A DNA stretch of 64,000 nt from Lachnospiraceae bacterium. GTDB taxonomy: Bacteria; Bacillota; Clostridia; Lachnospirales; Lachnospiraceae. This document shows, in pieces, positions 31,540 through 39,570 of the stretch. The stretch covers positions 7,227,681-7,291,680 of the forward strand of contig AP025576.1 in the NCBI GenBank assembly GCA_022845955.1, given 5' to 3'. Position 1 is the stretch's first letter. Each line of letters starts with the position of its first letter. The position numbers were made by a program, and so were the translations under genes. The notes under the pieces were generated by a model, which saw nothing but the letters and a program-made list of their open reading frames with translations, did not search any database and was not told the DNA's origin.

Positions 31540-32076
31540 ATGAGAAAAGAAAGCACAACAATCCAAAAATGTAACAGCAGGCTAACAGCTTTGGGGCTTA
31601 ACAGCGACGCTGCGTTTCATAGAAGTAAGCTGATTCTAAAGATTTACCGTGATGTAGTCTGGGTTCTGAGTGAACGGGCAGAAGAATTACAAGAAACTGC
31701 TTGGATTATGGGAGAACAAGATATAGAGTCTGGCCTCTGCTATCTTGAAAATTTTGCACCAGATATTGAACTGCAAGCCTTTGAAGAAAAAGTTTGCTGC
31801 CTTGTTCAAAATCAAATGCTAGTCAATATTATTGACCGTGCACTCCTTCGTCTGAAACGGTATCCGGATCGAGGAGAACTTTACTATGAAATTTTGACTA
31901 AGCAATTTATCTATCGGTTCAACAGTACAGAGAAAGAATTGCTGGAAGAACTAAATATAGAGCGCAGTGTCTTTTATGACCGAAAACGAGAAGCCATCTA
32001 TTTATTTTCTGTTTGCTTGTTTGGATATTCTATTCCAGAAGTCCTGGAGGAGCTGCCCCGACTAAATCCCGACTAA
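31540..32076 (+). CDS. ArpU/sigma-region-4-like regulator of the ICE
   Basis: A 178-residue protein. The C-terminal part (LLRLKRYPDRGELYYEILTKQFI, STEKELLEELNIERSVFYDRKREAIYLFSVCLFGYSIPE) resembles the sigma-70 region 4/ArpU group, in which a Tyr replaces part of the usual helix turn. AAGGAGGG precedes the ATG, and the 20-bp palindrome sits immediately upstream, so it is probably repressed by the ImmR-like protein and induced on ICE activation. Confidence 0.55.
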   Translation: MRKESTTIQKCNSRLTALGLNSDAAFHRSKLILKIYRDVVWVLSERAEELQETAWIMGEQDIESGLCYLENFAPDIELQAFEEKVCCLVQNQMLVNIIDRALLRLKRYPDRGELYYEILTKQFIYRFNSTEKELLEELNIERSVFYDRKREAIYLFSVCLFGYSIPEVLEELPRLNPD

Positions 32077-32181
32077 ATCCCGACAAATCCCCGACCTAAT
32101 CCCTACTCCCTTCCGACTTCCGACCTGCTATACTTGTTATAGTGGCAGGAATGCGCTAAATTGAATACTTTTCTACATAAG

Positions 32182-32267
32182 GCCCGGCATTAACCGGGCT
32201 TTTTTCATTCCTGCTGCAATATGGCGGCAGGAACATGGCTGGAGGTGAAAACACTTCCGGCCTTTTT
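32182..32267 (+). terminator. Tandem terminators in the leader of the sigma-like gene
   Basis: First stem GCCCGG-cattaa-CCGGGC plus six T (32,182-32,205). Second, imperfect stem GGCTGGAGGTG-aaaa-CACTTCCGGCC plus five T (32,237-32,267). Repeated GGCAGGAA and GCCCGG words nearby (32,280-32,300) could form alternative pairings. Confidence 0.6.
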
Positions 32268-32330
32268 CTTTGCCCGGTATTAGGAGGCCGGTATGCGCTG
32301 GGAGGCGTACATAGCAAAATATCCATGACA

Positions 32331-32366
32331 CCGTTCAAATTCGCTGACTACCAAGAATTTGAACGG
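32331..32366 (+). promoter_or_regulatory. Perfect 12-bp inverted repeat over the sigma-gene ribosome site
   Basis: CCGTTCAAATTC (32,331-32,342) and its complement (32,355-32,366) surround a 12-nt loop. The right arm abuts GGAGGAAAGG, so folding could hide the ribosome site of the gene at 32,377. A protein operator is the alternative. Confidence 0.5.
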
Positions 32367-32376
32367 AGGAAAGGAT

Positions 32377-32925
32377 ATGACGAGAGTATTCATTTGGAAA
32401 AATAACAGCCCACAGGAATGGGAGGAAATCAGTTTTTCAGCGTTCAGTAAGGCACGCCGCAATGGTTGCTTTACTGGGCGCTTTTTTGTTGAAACAGTCA
32501 AAATGTTCCGTGATGAAGATGACCGCATTATCATGGAATGTTCTCGCAAAGATTTTGAAAAATACCAACAGGAGGACCGCCACAGCCGCTATCTCCAGGA
32601 ACATGAGAAAAGTCGCTCTATATTCCCGGCTTCTCATGTGGGAGATCGTGACGGCACAGAGGAAGGTTATCAGGATACAGATTTGTTTGTGGATGAATCT
32701 GTTGATACTGCGGAACAAGCTATTCAGAATTTACTTCTTGAGGATTTACACCAAGCTCTATTGAAACTGAGTCCAGCAGAACGAGATTTTATATTGTCCT
32801 ATTATGAAATGAAAATACCAAATGCAACTTGTTTAGCCCAACGATATGGTATTACTCGGCAAGCCGCAGATAAGCGATTGAAAAAAATTGAAGAAAAAAT
32901 AAAAAAGTTGGTTGCGATTTTCTAA
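32377..32925 (+). CDS. Sigma-70-family RNA polymerase sigma-like factor (ICE-encoded)
   Basis: A 182-residue protein. The N-terminal half is a small conserved module (RVFIWKNNSPQEWEEISFSAFSKARRNG) seen in CTn sigma-like proteins. The C-terminal part is sigma region 4: LSPAERDFILSYYEMKIPNATCLAQRYGITRQAADKRLKKIEEKIKKL. ATG 32,377 is favoured by GGAGGAAAGG. Probably switches on ICE transfer or excision genes. Confidence 0.75.
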   Translation: MTRVFIWKNNSPQEWEEISFSAFSKARRNGCFTGRFFVETVKMFRDEDDRIIMECSRKDFEKYQQEDRHSRYLQEHEKSRSIFPASHVGDRDGTEEGYQDTDLFVDESVDTAEQAIQNLLLEDLHQALLKLSPAERDFILSYYEMKIPNATCLAQRYGITRQAADKRLKKIEEKIKKLVAIF

Positions 32926-33379
32926 AAAAGTGGCAGTAGCAAGTGAGAGGGAAATCCTTTCACTTGCACCTTGACAACCTCATATACGAATCATTAAGTT
33001 TGATCCTCTTTGGGCGTAATAGCCGCTACATCAGCGGTATATTTTCTGAGAGCTGCCACTCGCATAACAGGCCAACCCATTTTTGCTGTATAGATGAGTT
33101 TTCGGTTTATCAGAAATATATCAGGCTGGAATACATCGGATGGCATCCGGTCATGGCATAACAAGGAGGAAAGCTCTCTTACAGCCATAGTCCGAGCGTG
33201 ATAATAACCGTCGCAGGCCATGGGTAAGACCAAACGAAGTGGAGGTGAAACTCCTGAGAAGCAGGCCAGCCACCTGCGGCTTAATGATTACCCAAATCCC
33301 TGGGGTGTCGTGGACAAGTAAGGGATAAAACAGGCGCTAAATTGAAGGAGACTCTGTAATTTGCAGAGCCTCCTTCTTA
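32926..33379 (+). ncRNA. Structured non-coding stretch, candidate ICE RNA
   Basis: No gene over 450 bp. From 33,221 to 33,294 a closing stem TGGGTAA/TTACCCA encloses two hairpins: GGAG-gtgaaa-CTCC (33,241-33,254) and GCAGG-ccagcca-CCTGC (33,261-33,277). The stretch ends in a terminator-like stem (33,345-33,375; AAGGAG-a-CTCTG with complement) before TTCTTAC. A closed multi-branch fold followed by a terminator suggests a stable transcript. I do not recognise a known RNA family. Confidence 0.4.
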
Positions 33380-33412
33380 CATAATCAAATCTCAAAACAT
33401 AGGAGGATGAAC

Positions 33413-33793
33413 ATGAAAGAAGATTGGATTTATAAGCGTGGGGATTTATATTATGCCAATTTGAACCCTTATTTTGGATCAGAGCAAGGCGGCACCCGTC
33501 CTGTCCTGGTTCTTCAAAACAATGTGGGGAATTTTTTCTGCCCCACTTTGATCGTAGCTCCACTCACCAGTAAATGGATTAAGAAAAAGGAGCTGCCCAC
33601 ACACTATGCACTGGAGAGCGTTCCAGAGCTTGGACTGAAATCTGTTGTTCTGCTGGAGCAAATTAAAACGATTGATAAAAGGCGTGTTTTATCGTACATT
33701 GGGCGCGTATCTCGCGAAGAAATGAGAGCGATTGATGATGCTCTGCAAGTTAGTTTAGATATTCATATTCCGGAGGAAATGGAGGCTCCGTAA
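33413..33793 (+). CDS. Type II toxin, PemK/MazF family
   Basis: A 126-residue endoribonuclease-type toxin. WIYKRGDLYYANLNPYFGSEQGGTRPVLVLQNN is the family N-terminus with the conserved Gly and Arg; FCPTLIVAPLTSK and SVVLLEQIKTIDKRRVLSYIGRVS follow. AGGAGG is six bases before ATG 33,413. No antitoxin gene is adjacent upstream; the small HTH gene downstream could serve, or the protein has been recruited to ICE control. Orphan MazF copies near int are usual in this ICE family. Confidence 0.85.
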   Translation: MKEDWIYKRGDLYYANLNPYFGSEQGGTRPVLVLQNNVGNFFCPTLIVAPLTSKWIKKKELPTHYALESVPELGLKSVVLLEQIKTIDKRRVLSYIGRVSREEMRAIDDALQVSLDIHIPEEMEAP

Positions 33794-33823
33794 GGCCACT
33801 TACCGGATAAAGGAGGCGTTTTT

Positions 33824-34051
33824 ATGTTTGAAGCAAGAATTGCGGAATTGAACCGCTTTAATGAACAAAATCCTGTCAGCTATGACAAAAGAACCTATAC
33901 GGTCGATGAGATTCAGGACATTCTGGGTATCAGTCGTCCCACAGCATATAATCTGGTAAAACAGGGTGTATTCCACAGCGTCAGAGTCGGCGGTCATATC
34001 CGCATTTCCAAAAAGAGCTTTGATGACTGGCTGGATCACGCAGATGAATGA
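33824..34051 (+). CDS. Excisionase-family HTH protein
   Basis: A 75-residue protein with one MerR/Xis-type winged HTH: TYTVDEIQDILGISRPTAYNLVKQGVFHSVRVGGHIRISKKSFDDWLDH. GGAGGCG precedes the ATG. Such proteins bend attachment-site DNA and steer the integrase towards excision. Alternatively it regulates the MazF gene beside it. Confidence 0.75.
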   Translation: MFEARIAELNRFNEQNPVSYDKRTYTVDEIQDILGISRPTAYNLVKQGVFHSVRVGGHIRISKKSFDDWLDHADE

Positions 34052-34155
34052 TTTGTCAAGGATGCCGATCTCCAAATCGACATCCTTAACTTTTTTTCTG
34101 CTTTCTCTTACAATGAGGCCATAGCAAGAAAAACTTTATAGAGGAGGCAAAAGCC

Positions 34156-34593
34156 ATGCGAAAACAAAGAGTAAAGACCAGTATGTCTGTACCAGAGATG
34201 GGCAAAATGCTTGGGCTTGGTAAAGTAGAATCCTACTGGTTGGTTAAAAAGAACTATTTCAAAACAATTCAAGTGGCCGGACGAATGAGAGTTATGCTGG
34301 ATAGCTTTGAAGATTGGTATGCCGGCCAGTTCCACTATAAAAAAGTGGATGGTACACCGCCCGGAGAGAAATGGAGGCATACTACGATGTCAGTTCCGGA
34401 AATGGCGGATCTTTTGGGGCTGAAATCTGGCACAGCTTATGACCTTGTTAAAAGGGGCTATTTTGAGACGACCTTGATTGATCGAAGAATTCGTATCATT
34501 ACCAGCAGTTTTGAAGCCTGGTATCAAAAGCAAACTCATTATGTGAAAATCTCAGAAAGGAGCAATGAAAATGGCATCTATCGTGAAGCGTAA
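34156..34593 (+). CDS. Tandem-HTH excisionase-like protein
   Basis: A 145-residue protein with two related Xis-type HTH units: TSMSVPEMGKMLGLGKVESYWLVKKNYFKTIQ and TTMSVPEMADLLGLKSGTAYDLVKRGYFETTL, each ending in a SFEDWY/SFEAWY helix. An internal duplication would let one polypeptide grip two arm sites. The 3' end overlaps the integrase start, so the two are made together. GGAGG precedes the ATG. Confidence 0.75.
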   Translation: MRKQRVKTSMSVPEMGKMLGLGKVESYWLVKKNYFKTIQVAGRMRVMLDSFEDWYAGQFHYKKVDGTPPGEKWRHTTMSVPEMADLLGLKSGTAYDLVKRGYFETTLIDRRIRIITSSFEAWYQKQTHYVKISERSNENGIYREA

Positions 34594-35962
34594 AAGCAAA
34601 TATTCTGTGGTGTATGATTACACAGATGAAAACGGAAAACGCAGACAGCGTTGGGAAACCTTCAGCACAAATGCAGAAGCAAAAAAACGAAAAAAGCAAA
34701 TTGAGTATGAGCAGGACTCTGGAACCTTCTTTATTCCTACGGCAAAGACCCTGAACGATCTGCTCGATGAATATATGTCCATCTATGGTGTAAATACCTG
34801 GGCAATGTCAACATATGAAAGCCGCCGTGGTCTGGCGAGAAACTACATAACTCCTATTATCGGAGATATGTTACTATCCGACATCACTCCAAGGATGATG
34901 GATAAGTATTACCGTGATCTGCTCTCTGTGAAAACGGTAAGCGTCAACAACCGCAAACCCACAAGCGAATATCTGACCCCGCATACAGTAAGAGAAATTC
35001 ACAAGCTACTTCGCAGTGCCTTTAATCAGGCGGTGCGTTGGGAACTAATCAGCCGTAACCCTGTCCTGAATGCGACACTTCCCAAAGAAGAACATAAAGA
35101 ACGGGATATATGGACTGCCGAAACGCTGAGCAAGGCTATGGAAGTCTGTGATGATCCTATCCTCTCCCTTGCCTTAAATCTGGCGTTCTCCTGCTCTTTA
35201 CGCATTGGTGAAATGCTGGGCCTTACCTGGGACTGCATTGATATTGCACCACAGAGCATAGAAAATGGTTCAGCTTATATATTCGTCAACAAAGAGCTGC
35301 AACGGGTTACACGAGGTGCATTGGACGATTTGAGCGACAAAGGTGTTATTAAGAAGTTTCCACCTTGCATAGCCAGTACCCATACTGCTCTGGTCCTGAA
35401 AGAGCCTAAAACCAAAACCAGTATTCGCCGCGTGTACCTGCCGAAAACAGTTGCCTATATGCTGGTAGAGAGAAAAAAAGAAATTGATGAGCTGATGGAT
35501 CTGTTTGGAGATGAATACATCGACAATAACCTGGTCTTTTGCTCCAGCAATGGCCGTCCGATGGAAAGCCAGGTGATTAACCGTGCTTTCAATAAACTTA
35601 TCAAAGAAAACGGACTGCCTCATGTTGTATTCCATTCTCTCCGTCACTCCAGTATCACCTACAAGCTGAAACTCAATGGTGGCGATATGAAATCCGTCCA
35701 GGGCGACTCTGGTCATGCTCAGGTAAAAATGGTTGCAGATGTCTACTCTCACATCATCGACGAGGATCGCTGCATAAACGCTCAGCGATTGGAGGAAGCA
35801 TTTTACTCATCCAAGACTCCTGACCCTGTTGAAGATACAGAGCCTAAAACTGCGGATACTGCCGTCACTGAAAGTGATGAAAGTGATGCAGCGAAGATAC
35901 TGGAACTGCTTAAAAATCCCGAAACTGCCGCACTGCTCAAGCAGCTGGCAAAAGCTTTATAA
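34571..35962 (+). CDS. Tyrosine integrase of ICE1
   Basis: A 463-residue site-specific recombinase. AP2-like arm-binding N-terminus (SIVKRKSKYSVVYDYTDENGKRRQRWETF), core-binding region (about 60-165), catalytic domain with CSLRIGEMLGLTW (first Arg), HSLRHSSITYKL (His-x-x-Arg), SGHAQ and VYSHI (nucleophile Tyr). ATG 34,571 has AAAGGAG eight bases upstream. It joins and excises ICE1 at the tRNA-Arg 3' region to its right. Confidence 0.9.
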   Translation: MASIVKRKSKYSVVYDYTDENGKRRQRWETFSTNAEAKKRKKQIEYEQDSGTFFIPTAKTLNDLLDEYMSIYGVNTWAMSTYESRRGLARNYITPIIGDMLLSDITPRMMDKYYRDLLSVKTVSVNNRKPTSEYLTPHTVREIHKLLRSAFNQAVRWELISRNPVLNATLPKEEHKERDIWTAETLSKAMEVCDDPILSLALNLAFSCSLRIGEMLGLTWDCIDIAPQSIENGSAYIFVNKELQRVTRGALDDLSDKGVIKKFPPCIASTHTALVLKEPKTKTSIRRVYLPKTVAYMLVERKKEIDELMDLFGDEYIDNNLVFCSSNGRPMESQVINRAFNKLIKENGLPHVVFHSLRHSSITYKLKLNGGDMKSVQGDSGHAQVKMVADVYSHIIDEDRCINAQRLEEAFYSSKTPDPVEDTEPKTADTAVTESDESDAAKILELLKNPETAALLKQLAKAL

Positions 35963-35975
35963 AGTCCCTCCCTCA

Positions 35976-36010
35976 GAAGAACGCCTCTCACTTTGTGAGA
36001 GGTTTTCTTC
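35976..36010 (+). terminator. Terminator of the ICE1 integrase gene
   Basis: GAAGAACGCCTCTCAC pairs through a 3-nt loop with GTGAGAGG-TTTTCTTC; the T-rich side forms the tail. Confidence 0.8.
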
Positions 36011-36044
36011 GTTTGAACCACTTTGCACAGTGACCAAACACTTT

Positions 36045-36230
36045 TTTTGTTAGCAAGGTTCTGAAAGCATTTTTGAGCGATGTTAGCAAATTCGCGATTT
36101 TGTTTGCAACTTCCTCTAATTTCTGCTAACAAATGTTTGCAAGTTCCTTTGGTAAAAATCGAACCTCTGACTTACCGCCTTTCTTAGCAAAAGGCCAAAT
36201 CTCGTTAGCAAATGTTAGCAAACCAAGGTT
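36045..36230. other. ICE1 attachment-site arm repeats
   Basis: About 290 bp without a gene between int and tRNA hold repeated GTTAGCAAA words: TGTTAGCAAGG, ATGTTAGCAAATT, GCTAACAAATG (inverted), CTTAGCAAAAGG and GTTAGCAAATGTTAGCAAACC. Clustered short repeats between an integrase gene and a tRNA end are typical arm-type binding sites. Confidence 0.55.
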
Positions 36231-36269
36231 TTTTGCAAAAAAGCCACAAAAGCCGCAGAAATAAGAAAA

Positions 36270-36302
36270 GCCGAAAACCCTGATAAATCAAAGGTTTTCG
36301 GC
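36270..36302 (-). terminator. Terminator of the tRNA-Arg transcript (displaced copy)
   Basis: Perfect 10-bp arms GCCGAAAACC and complement; on the minus strand it ends in TTTTCTT. A near copy stands at 46,601-46,634 after the intact tRNA. Confidence 0.75.
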
Positions 36303-36310
36303 GTGTTTGC

Positions 36311-36357
36311 TGGCGTCCCTGGCGGGATTCGAACCCACGGCCTTTCGCTTAGGAGGC
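36311..36357 (-). pseudogene. tRNA-Arg(CCU) 3' half, displaced
   Basis: Minus-strand sequence from the anticodon loop (GCCTCCTAAGCG) through an anticodon-stem end, T arm (GTGGG-TTCGAAT-CCCGC) and acceptor CAGGGAC-G-CCA. Its acceptor and anticodon strands pair fully, with one G-U, with the 5' half at 46,759-46,800, so both come from one split gene. It also contains the 12-bp att core (36,346-36,357). Confidence 0.8.
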
Positions 36358-36439
36358 AAATGAAGGCTTCCGGGTTATCTGTTTTGTAACGTATTCGTGG
36401 CGTTTATACCCGGTTTCCGTATTTTCTCCGTGACGATTA

Positions 36440-36657
36440 TAGAGACATCAAGCCGATTAAAACTGGTTACCACGGCTTGTACTTAAAAACGCAACTGTAC
36501 AAATAGCTTGATGTCTCTACAAAATATCACTCACTAAACCACAATTTCGTTTATCGAAGTTGTGGTTTTCTTTTTACATGAAAAAAGCTTCTGTATGGGC
36601 AAATACACAGAAGCTCAGACCATGCTATGAACTAAGATATATCACATTATAGCATGG
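36440..36657. repeat. Array of four inverted repeats at the ICE2 left end
   Basis: (1) 14-bp perfect arms TAGAGACATCAAGC at 36,440 and complement at 36,506. (2) AAACCACAATTTCG/CGAAGTTGTGGTTT hairpin at 36,536-36,568, followed by TTCTTTTT, also a possible terminator. (3) AGCTTCTGT/ACAGAAGCT at 36,586-36,615. (4) CCATGCTAT/ATAGCATGG at 36,620-36,657. No gene lies in this 340-bp stretch. Position just before a RepA-like gene suggests a replication origin or integrase sites. Confidence 0.55.
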
Positions 36658-36697
36658 CGAATCTCAAAATACAATAGTACGCAAAGGAGTATTCGCA

Positions 36698-37753
36698 ATG
36701 AACGAATTGACTGCAAACATGAAAACCGAAGAAGCGATAAAAGAAAAAATAAAGGAGAGCCGCTTTGAATCCATCAATGGTAAAGACTTGATGGAAATGG
36801 ACTTGCCACCGCTTCATTACACCATCAGCACCATTTTGCCGCATGGCTTCTTTATCCTCGCAGGTGGTGCTAAAGTGGGCAAATCATGGCTTGCCGAGCA
36901 GATATCCTACGCTGTTGCCAGTGGTGGGCAAATCTGGGGCTATCAAGCCATACAGTCCGAGGTCTTGTATCTCGGTCTGGAAGATACCGTAACACGCTTA
37001 CAGAGCCGCTTTGAGATGCTTGAAGCCTATGAGGGTATGGAGAACATCCACTTCGTTTTAAAAGCAAACAGCATCACTTCCGGCGTTGAGGAAGATATCC
37101 GTGATTACTTAACGCTGCATCCCAATATCAAACTGGTGGTCATTGACACGCTCCAACATATCAGAGGGAATGAGTTTGTAAAAAACATCTATGCCGGGGA
37201 CGTGGAGTTTACCAACATCCTGCGCCAGATAAGCATGGAGTTTGACCTTACCATCCTTGCGCTCACGCACACCAACAAAGGCAAGCACGATGATGATATC
37301 AGCAAGATTTCCGGCAGCGAGGGCATGGCAGGAGGAACAGACGGGAACTGGGTGCTGACAAAGAGCAAGCGCACCGACACCAGAGCCAATCTCACCATTT
37401 CCAACCGTGATACCGAAGCCTTTGAATTTGCCCTTGAATTTGACAAAGAATCCTGCCGTTGGAACAAGCTCACCCGTGACGAATCTGTTGTCAATGAAAA
37501 GGAGCGGTTCTTACACGCTATCGTTAATTTCGTCAAAGCAGAGGAAGCACACCATTGGGAGGGGACGGCAACAGAGCTGCTGACAATCTTACAGGCACGA
37601 GAGCCGATTCTTGTTAGTTACAGTGCTGCTGTGTTCTCAAAGAGCTTGAAAGCAGCGCAAGATTCGCTGAGAGAGATCTATGGGGTTTCTTATGTGAGCG
37701 CATTCCATAACAAGAAAAAATGGATAACCCTTGACTATATCGAAGTCAAGTAA
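36698..37753 (+). CDS. RepA-like AAA ATPase
   Basis: A 351-residue RecA-fold ATPase of the RepA/AAA_25 group. Walker A ILAGGAKVGKSWLAEQ (about 52-67), Walker B IKLVVIDTLQHIRG (about 146-159), then ILALTHTNKGK and SGSEGMAGGTDGNWVLTKS as in hexameric RepA helicases. The C-terminal 90 residues may be a winged helix. It would assist replication of the excised element. AAAGGAG precedes the ATG. Confidence 0.75.
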   Translation: MNELTANMKTEEAIKEKIKESRFESINGKDLMEMDLPPLHYTISTILPHGFFILAGGAKVGKSWLAEQISYAVASGGQIWGYQAIQSEVLYLGLEDTVTRLQSRFEMLEAYEGMENIHFVLKANSITSGVEEDIRDYLTLHPNIKLVVIDTLQHIRGNEFVKNIYAGDVEFTNILRQISMEFDLTILALTHTNKGKHDDDISKISGSEGMAGGTDGNWVLTKSKRTDTRANLTISNRDTEAFEFALEFDKESCRWNKLTRDESVVNEKERFLHAIVNFVKAEEAHHWEGTATELLTILQAREPILVSYSAAVFSKSLKAAQDSLREIYGVSYVSAFHNKKKWITLDYIEVK

Positions 37754-37933
37754 CTACGGGTACTACGCCAGCACCGTTGTTTTTCATAGGACGATGAAGA
37801 AAAATTACCCGTAGTCGGATTTCTGAGGACAACGGCAAAATTCTACCGCTTATCCTAACGGAAACAACGGCGCACCCGTAGTTGCCGTTGTCCTCAGCTT
37901 AAATCAATCTATTTTATAAGCAAAGGAGACGAA

Positions 37934-38485
37934 ATGAGAGATTACAGTTCACAAAAAATTGAGATTGAAACCATAAAACCAAGAACCATAACAGTGAATC
38001 TTTCCAATGCAGATGTGAAACGCCTTGCCGAAAAATCCGGCGAGGGTGGGTTGACAATTTCAGAGCTGTTGGAGAACTTCATCGGGGATTTGGTAGACGG
38101 AACATATTCCAACGGAAGTGATGAACGGATGTATGCGGAACAGTGGTATCAGCGTTGTTGGTTTGCCATGTTTTCGGATGATACATTTCTGAAATTTTTG
38201 CTGCTGTGGGGGGATTTGGACGATTATATTGATTTGATGGATGAACTTGAAAGCAATAAAAAAGAAATGGCGGAAATGACAGCCGATGCCGAAGAATACT
38301 CCGCTGAGGAACGGGACGAACTGCAAGAGTATATCAATGAGTTGCAGAAAGAAATTGATTATTATTGGGGCAAATTTTTGGAGCGAAAACGTCAAAAAGA
38401 ATCCTATGTTTTTGAAAAAGAAATCGAAAATATTATGGCGTGGAAATCGCAGCTTGATACAATTCTCGACCCCGAAAATCCATAG
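37934..38485 (+). CDS. Unrecognised ICE2 protein with RHH-like start and coiled coil
   Basis: A 183-residue acidic protein. KPRTITVNLSNADVKRLAEKSGEGGLTISELLENFIGDL (about 15-53) looks like a ribbon-helix-helix DNA-binding unit; a long coiled coil rich in Glu and Lys follows (DELESNKKEMAEMTADAEEYS). AAAGGAG precedes the ATG. Often found beside RepA-like genes in Lachnospiraceae elements; function unknown. Confidence 0.5.
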   Translation: MRDYSSQKIEIETIKPRTITVNLSNADVKRLAEKSGEGGLTISELLENFIGDLVDGTYSNGSDERMYAEQWYQRCWFAMFSDDTFLKFLLLWGDLDDYIDLMDELESNKKEMAEMTADAEEYSAEERDELQEYINELQKEIDYYWGKFLERKRQKESYVFEKEIENIMAWKSQLDTILDPENP

Positions 38486-38496
38486 CAACACATTAT

Positions 38497-38760
38497 TAGC
38501 AAGCAGGGGGAAAATGTACCCATTCCCTCATACTTGCATATAGCAAGCATGGGGAAATTGTACCCACTCGTTGTCCATTATTCTCCCTATACTTGCAATA
38601 GCAAGCATAGGGGAAATGTACCCACTCGTGTCATTTTCCCACTTGTTAGCCGTTGCACTGGGGCAACGCCCCCTAATACCCCCACCTGTACCATTTTGCA
38701 AAACGGCAAAATGACTGTCCCACAGACGGCACAACAAAACTAAAACCACTGACGAACAAT
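38497..38760. other. oriT-like repeat region before mobC
   Basis: Three copies of TAGCAAGCA-N-GGGGAAA-TGTACCCA start at 38,497, 38,541 and 38,599; the second and third are each preceded by an inverted CATACTTGC or CTATACTTGC, making hairpins with CCC/GGG feet. Then come a GGGGCAACGCCCC stretch and an 8-bp dyad CATTTTGC/GCAAAATG (38,692-38,713). Gene-free, directly before mobC: the expected layout of an oriT. Confidence 0.6.
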
Positions 38761-38807
38761 TTTGTAATTTCCTCACGGTGAGGAAGTTTTGAAAGGAGAA
38801 GTAATAA

Positions 38808-39218
38808 ATGGCTGAAAAAGATAGAGTTCGCACAGAGCAATTCCGTTTTACTTTGCTTCCAGAGGAAAATGCTATGCTCACAAAAAATGCTTTTGAGTAC
38901 GGCTTATCGAAATCGGAATATTTAAGAAAACTGATTCTTGCAGAATCGTTGACGGGTAAGCAGTGGCACATGGATAGAGACCAGGCAAAGCAGTTGATTT
39001 ACGAAGTGAACCGCATTGGAAACAATGTCAATCAAATTGCTTATAACACAAATGCTGTTCGATTTTCTTCTAATAAGGATTGGGGAGAACTCCAAACAAA
39101 ATATTTTGAGTTAATGACACTGTTTTGTCAGTTTGCGTTGCGAGAGAACGGAGAGGAAAAACTCTGGTATAAAAAGATTCTGGAACTGATGCCAAAGGAC
39201 GATTCCTCAAGTGTATAA
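38808..39218 (+). CDS. mobC: MobC-type relaxosome accessory protein
   Basis: A 136-residue RHH protein: TEQFRFTLLPEENAMLTKNAFEYGLSKSEYLRKLIL is the DNA-binding part, and LIYEVNRIGNNVNQIAYNTN (about 66-85) is the MobC signature. It helps a relaxase open oriT. The relaxase gene expected directly downstream is missing. GAAAGGAG precedes the ATG. Confidence 0.85.
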   Translation: MAEKDRVRTEQFRFTLLPEENAMLTKNAFEYGLSKSEYLRKLILAESLTGKQWHMDRDQAKQLIYEVNRIGNNVNQIAYNTNAVRFSSNKDWGELQTKYFELMTLFCQFALRENGEEKLWYKKILELMPKDDSSSV

Positions 39219-39414
39219 TAATCTCTGTTTTCTAACCATGGTAGAAAATACGCTTGTAAGATGATGATGCTATATGATAAAATGAAACCAACAAATCGAT
39301 ATTTGAGATATCCCTCCTTTGTCCTTTTATGGAAAGTGTTAAAGGTCAAGAACGCACAGGTCAGAGGGCAAACGAGCATGAAGTTCGACAATAAGCGACA
39401 CAGGAGGGTGAAAG

Positions 39415-39540
39415 ATGAATGGTTTTTCGGTAATGGCAGAGAGCTATAAGAAGCTGATGTAACAGGGTAAGATTGAAAAAGAGATACGCATATATGAGTT
39501 TTTGGCTACTTGCGACAGTGACGATTTGCACAGAGGATAA
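39415..39540 (+). pseudogene. Remnant of a small conserved element protein (DUF6664-like)
   Basis: ATG behind GGAGGGTG reads MNGFSVMAESYKKLM, then TAA, then in frame QGKIEKEIRIYEFLATCDSDDLHRG to a stop at 39,540. Intact relatives continue through the Gln-Gly and are longer. The stop and short end mark decay, consistent with a deletion that removed the neighbouring relaxase gene. Confidence 0.55.
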
Positions 39541-39570
39541 AGTAACATTTAATTATTAGAGGGGGATATT

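Noticed and set aside
38497..38640. CRISPR array
   Set aside because: Only three units, unequal spacing (44 and 58 bp), repeats with internal hairpins and variation, and no cas genes; the place before mobC fits an oriT.
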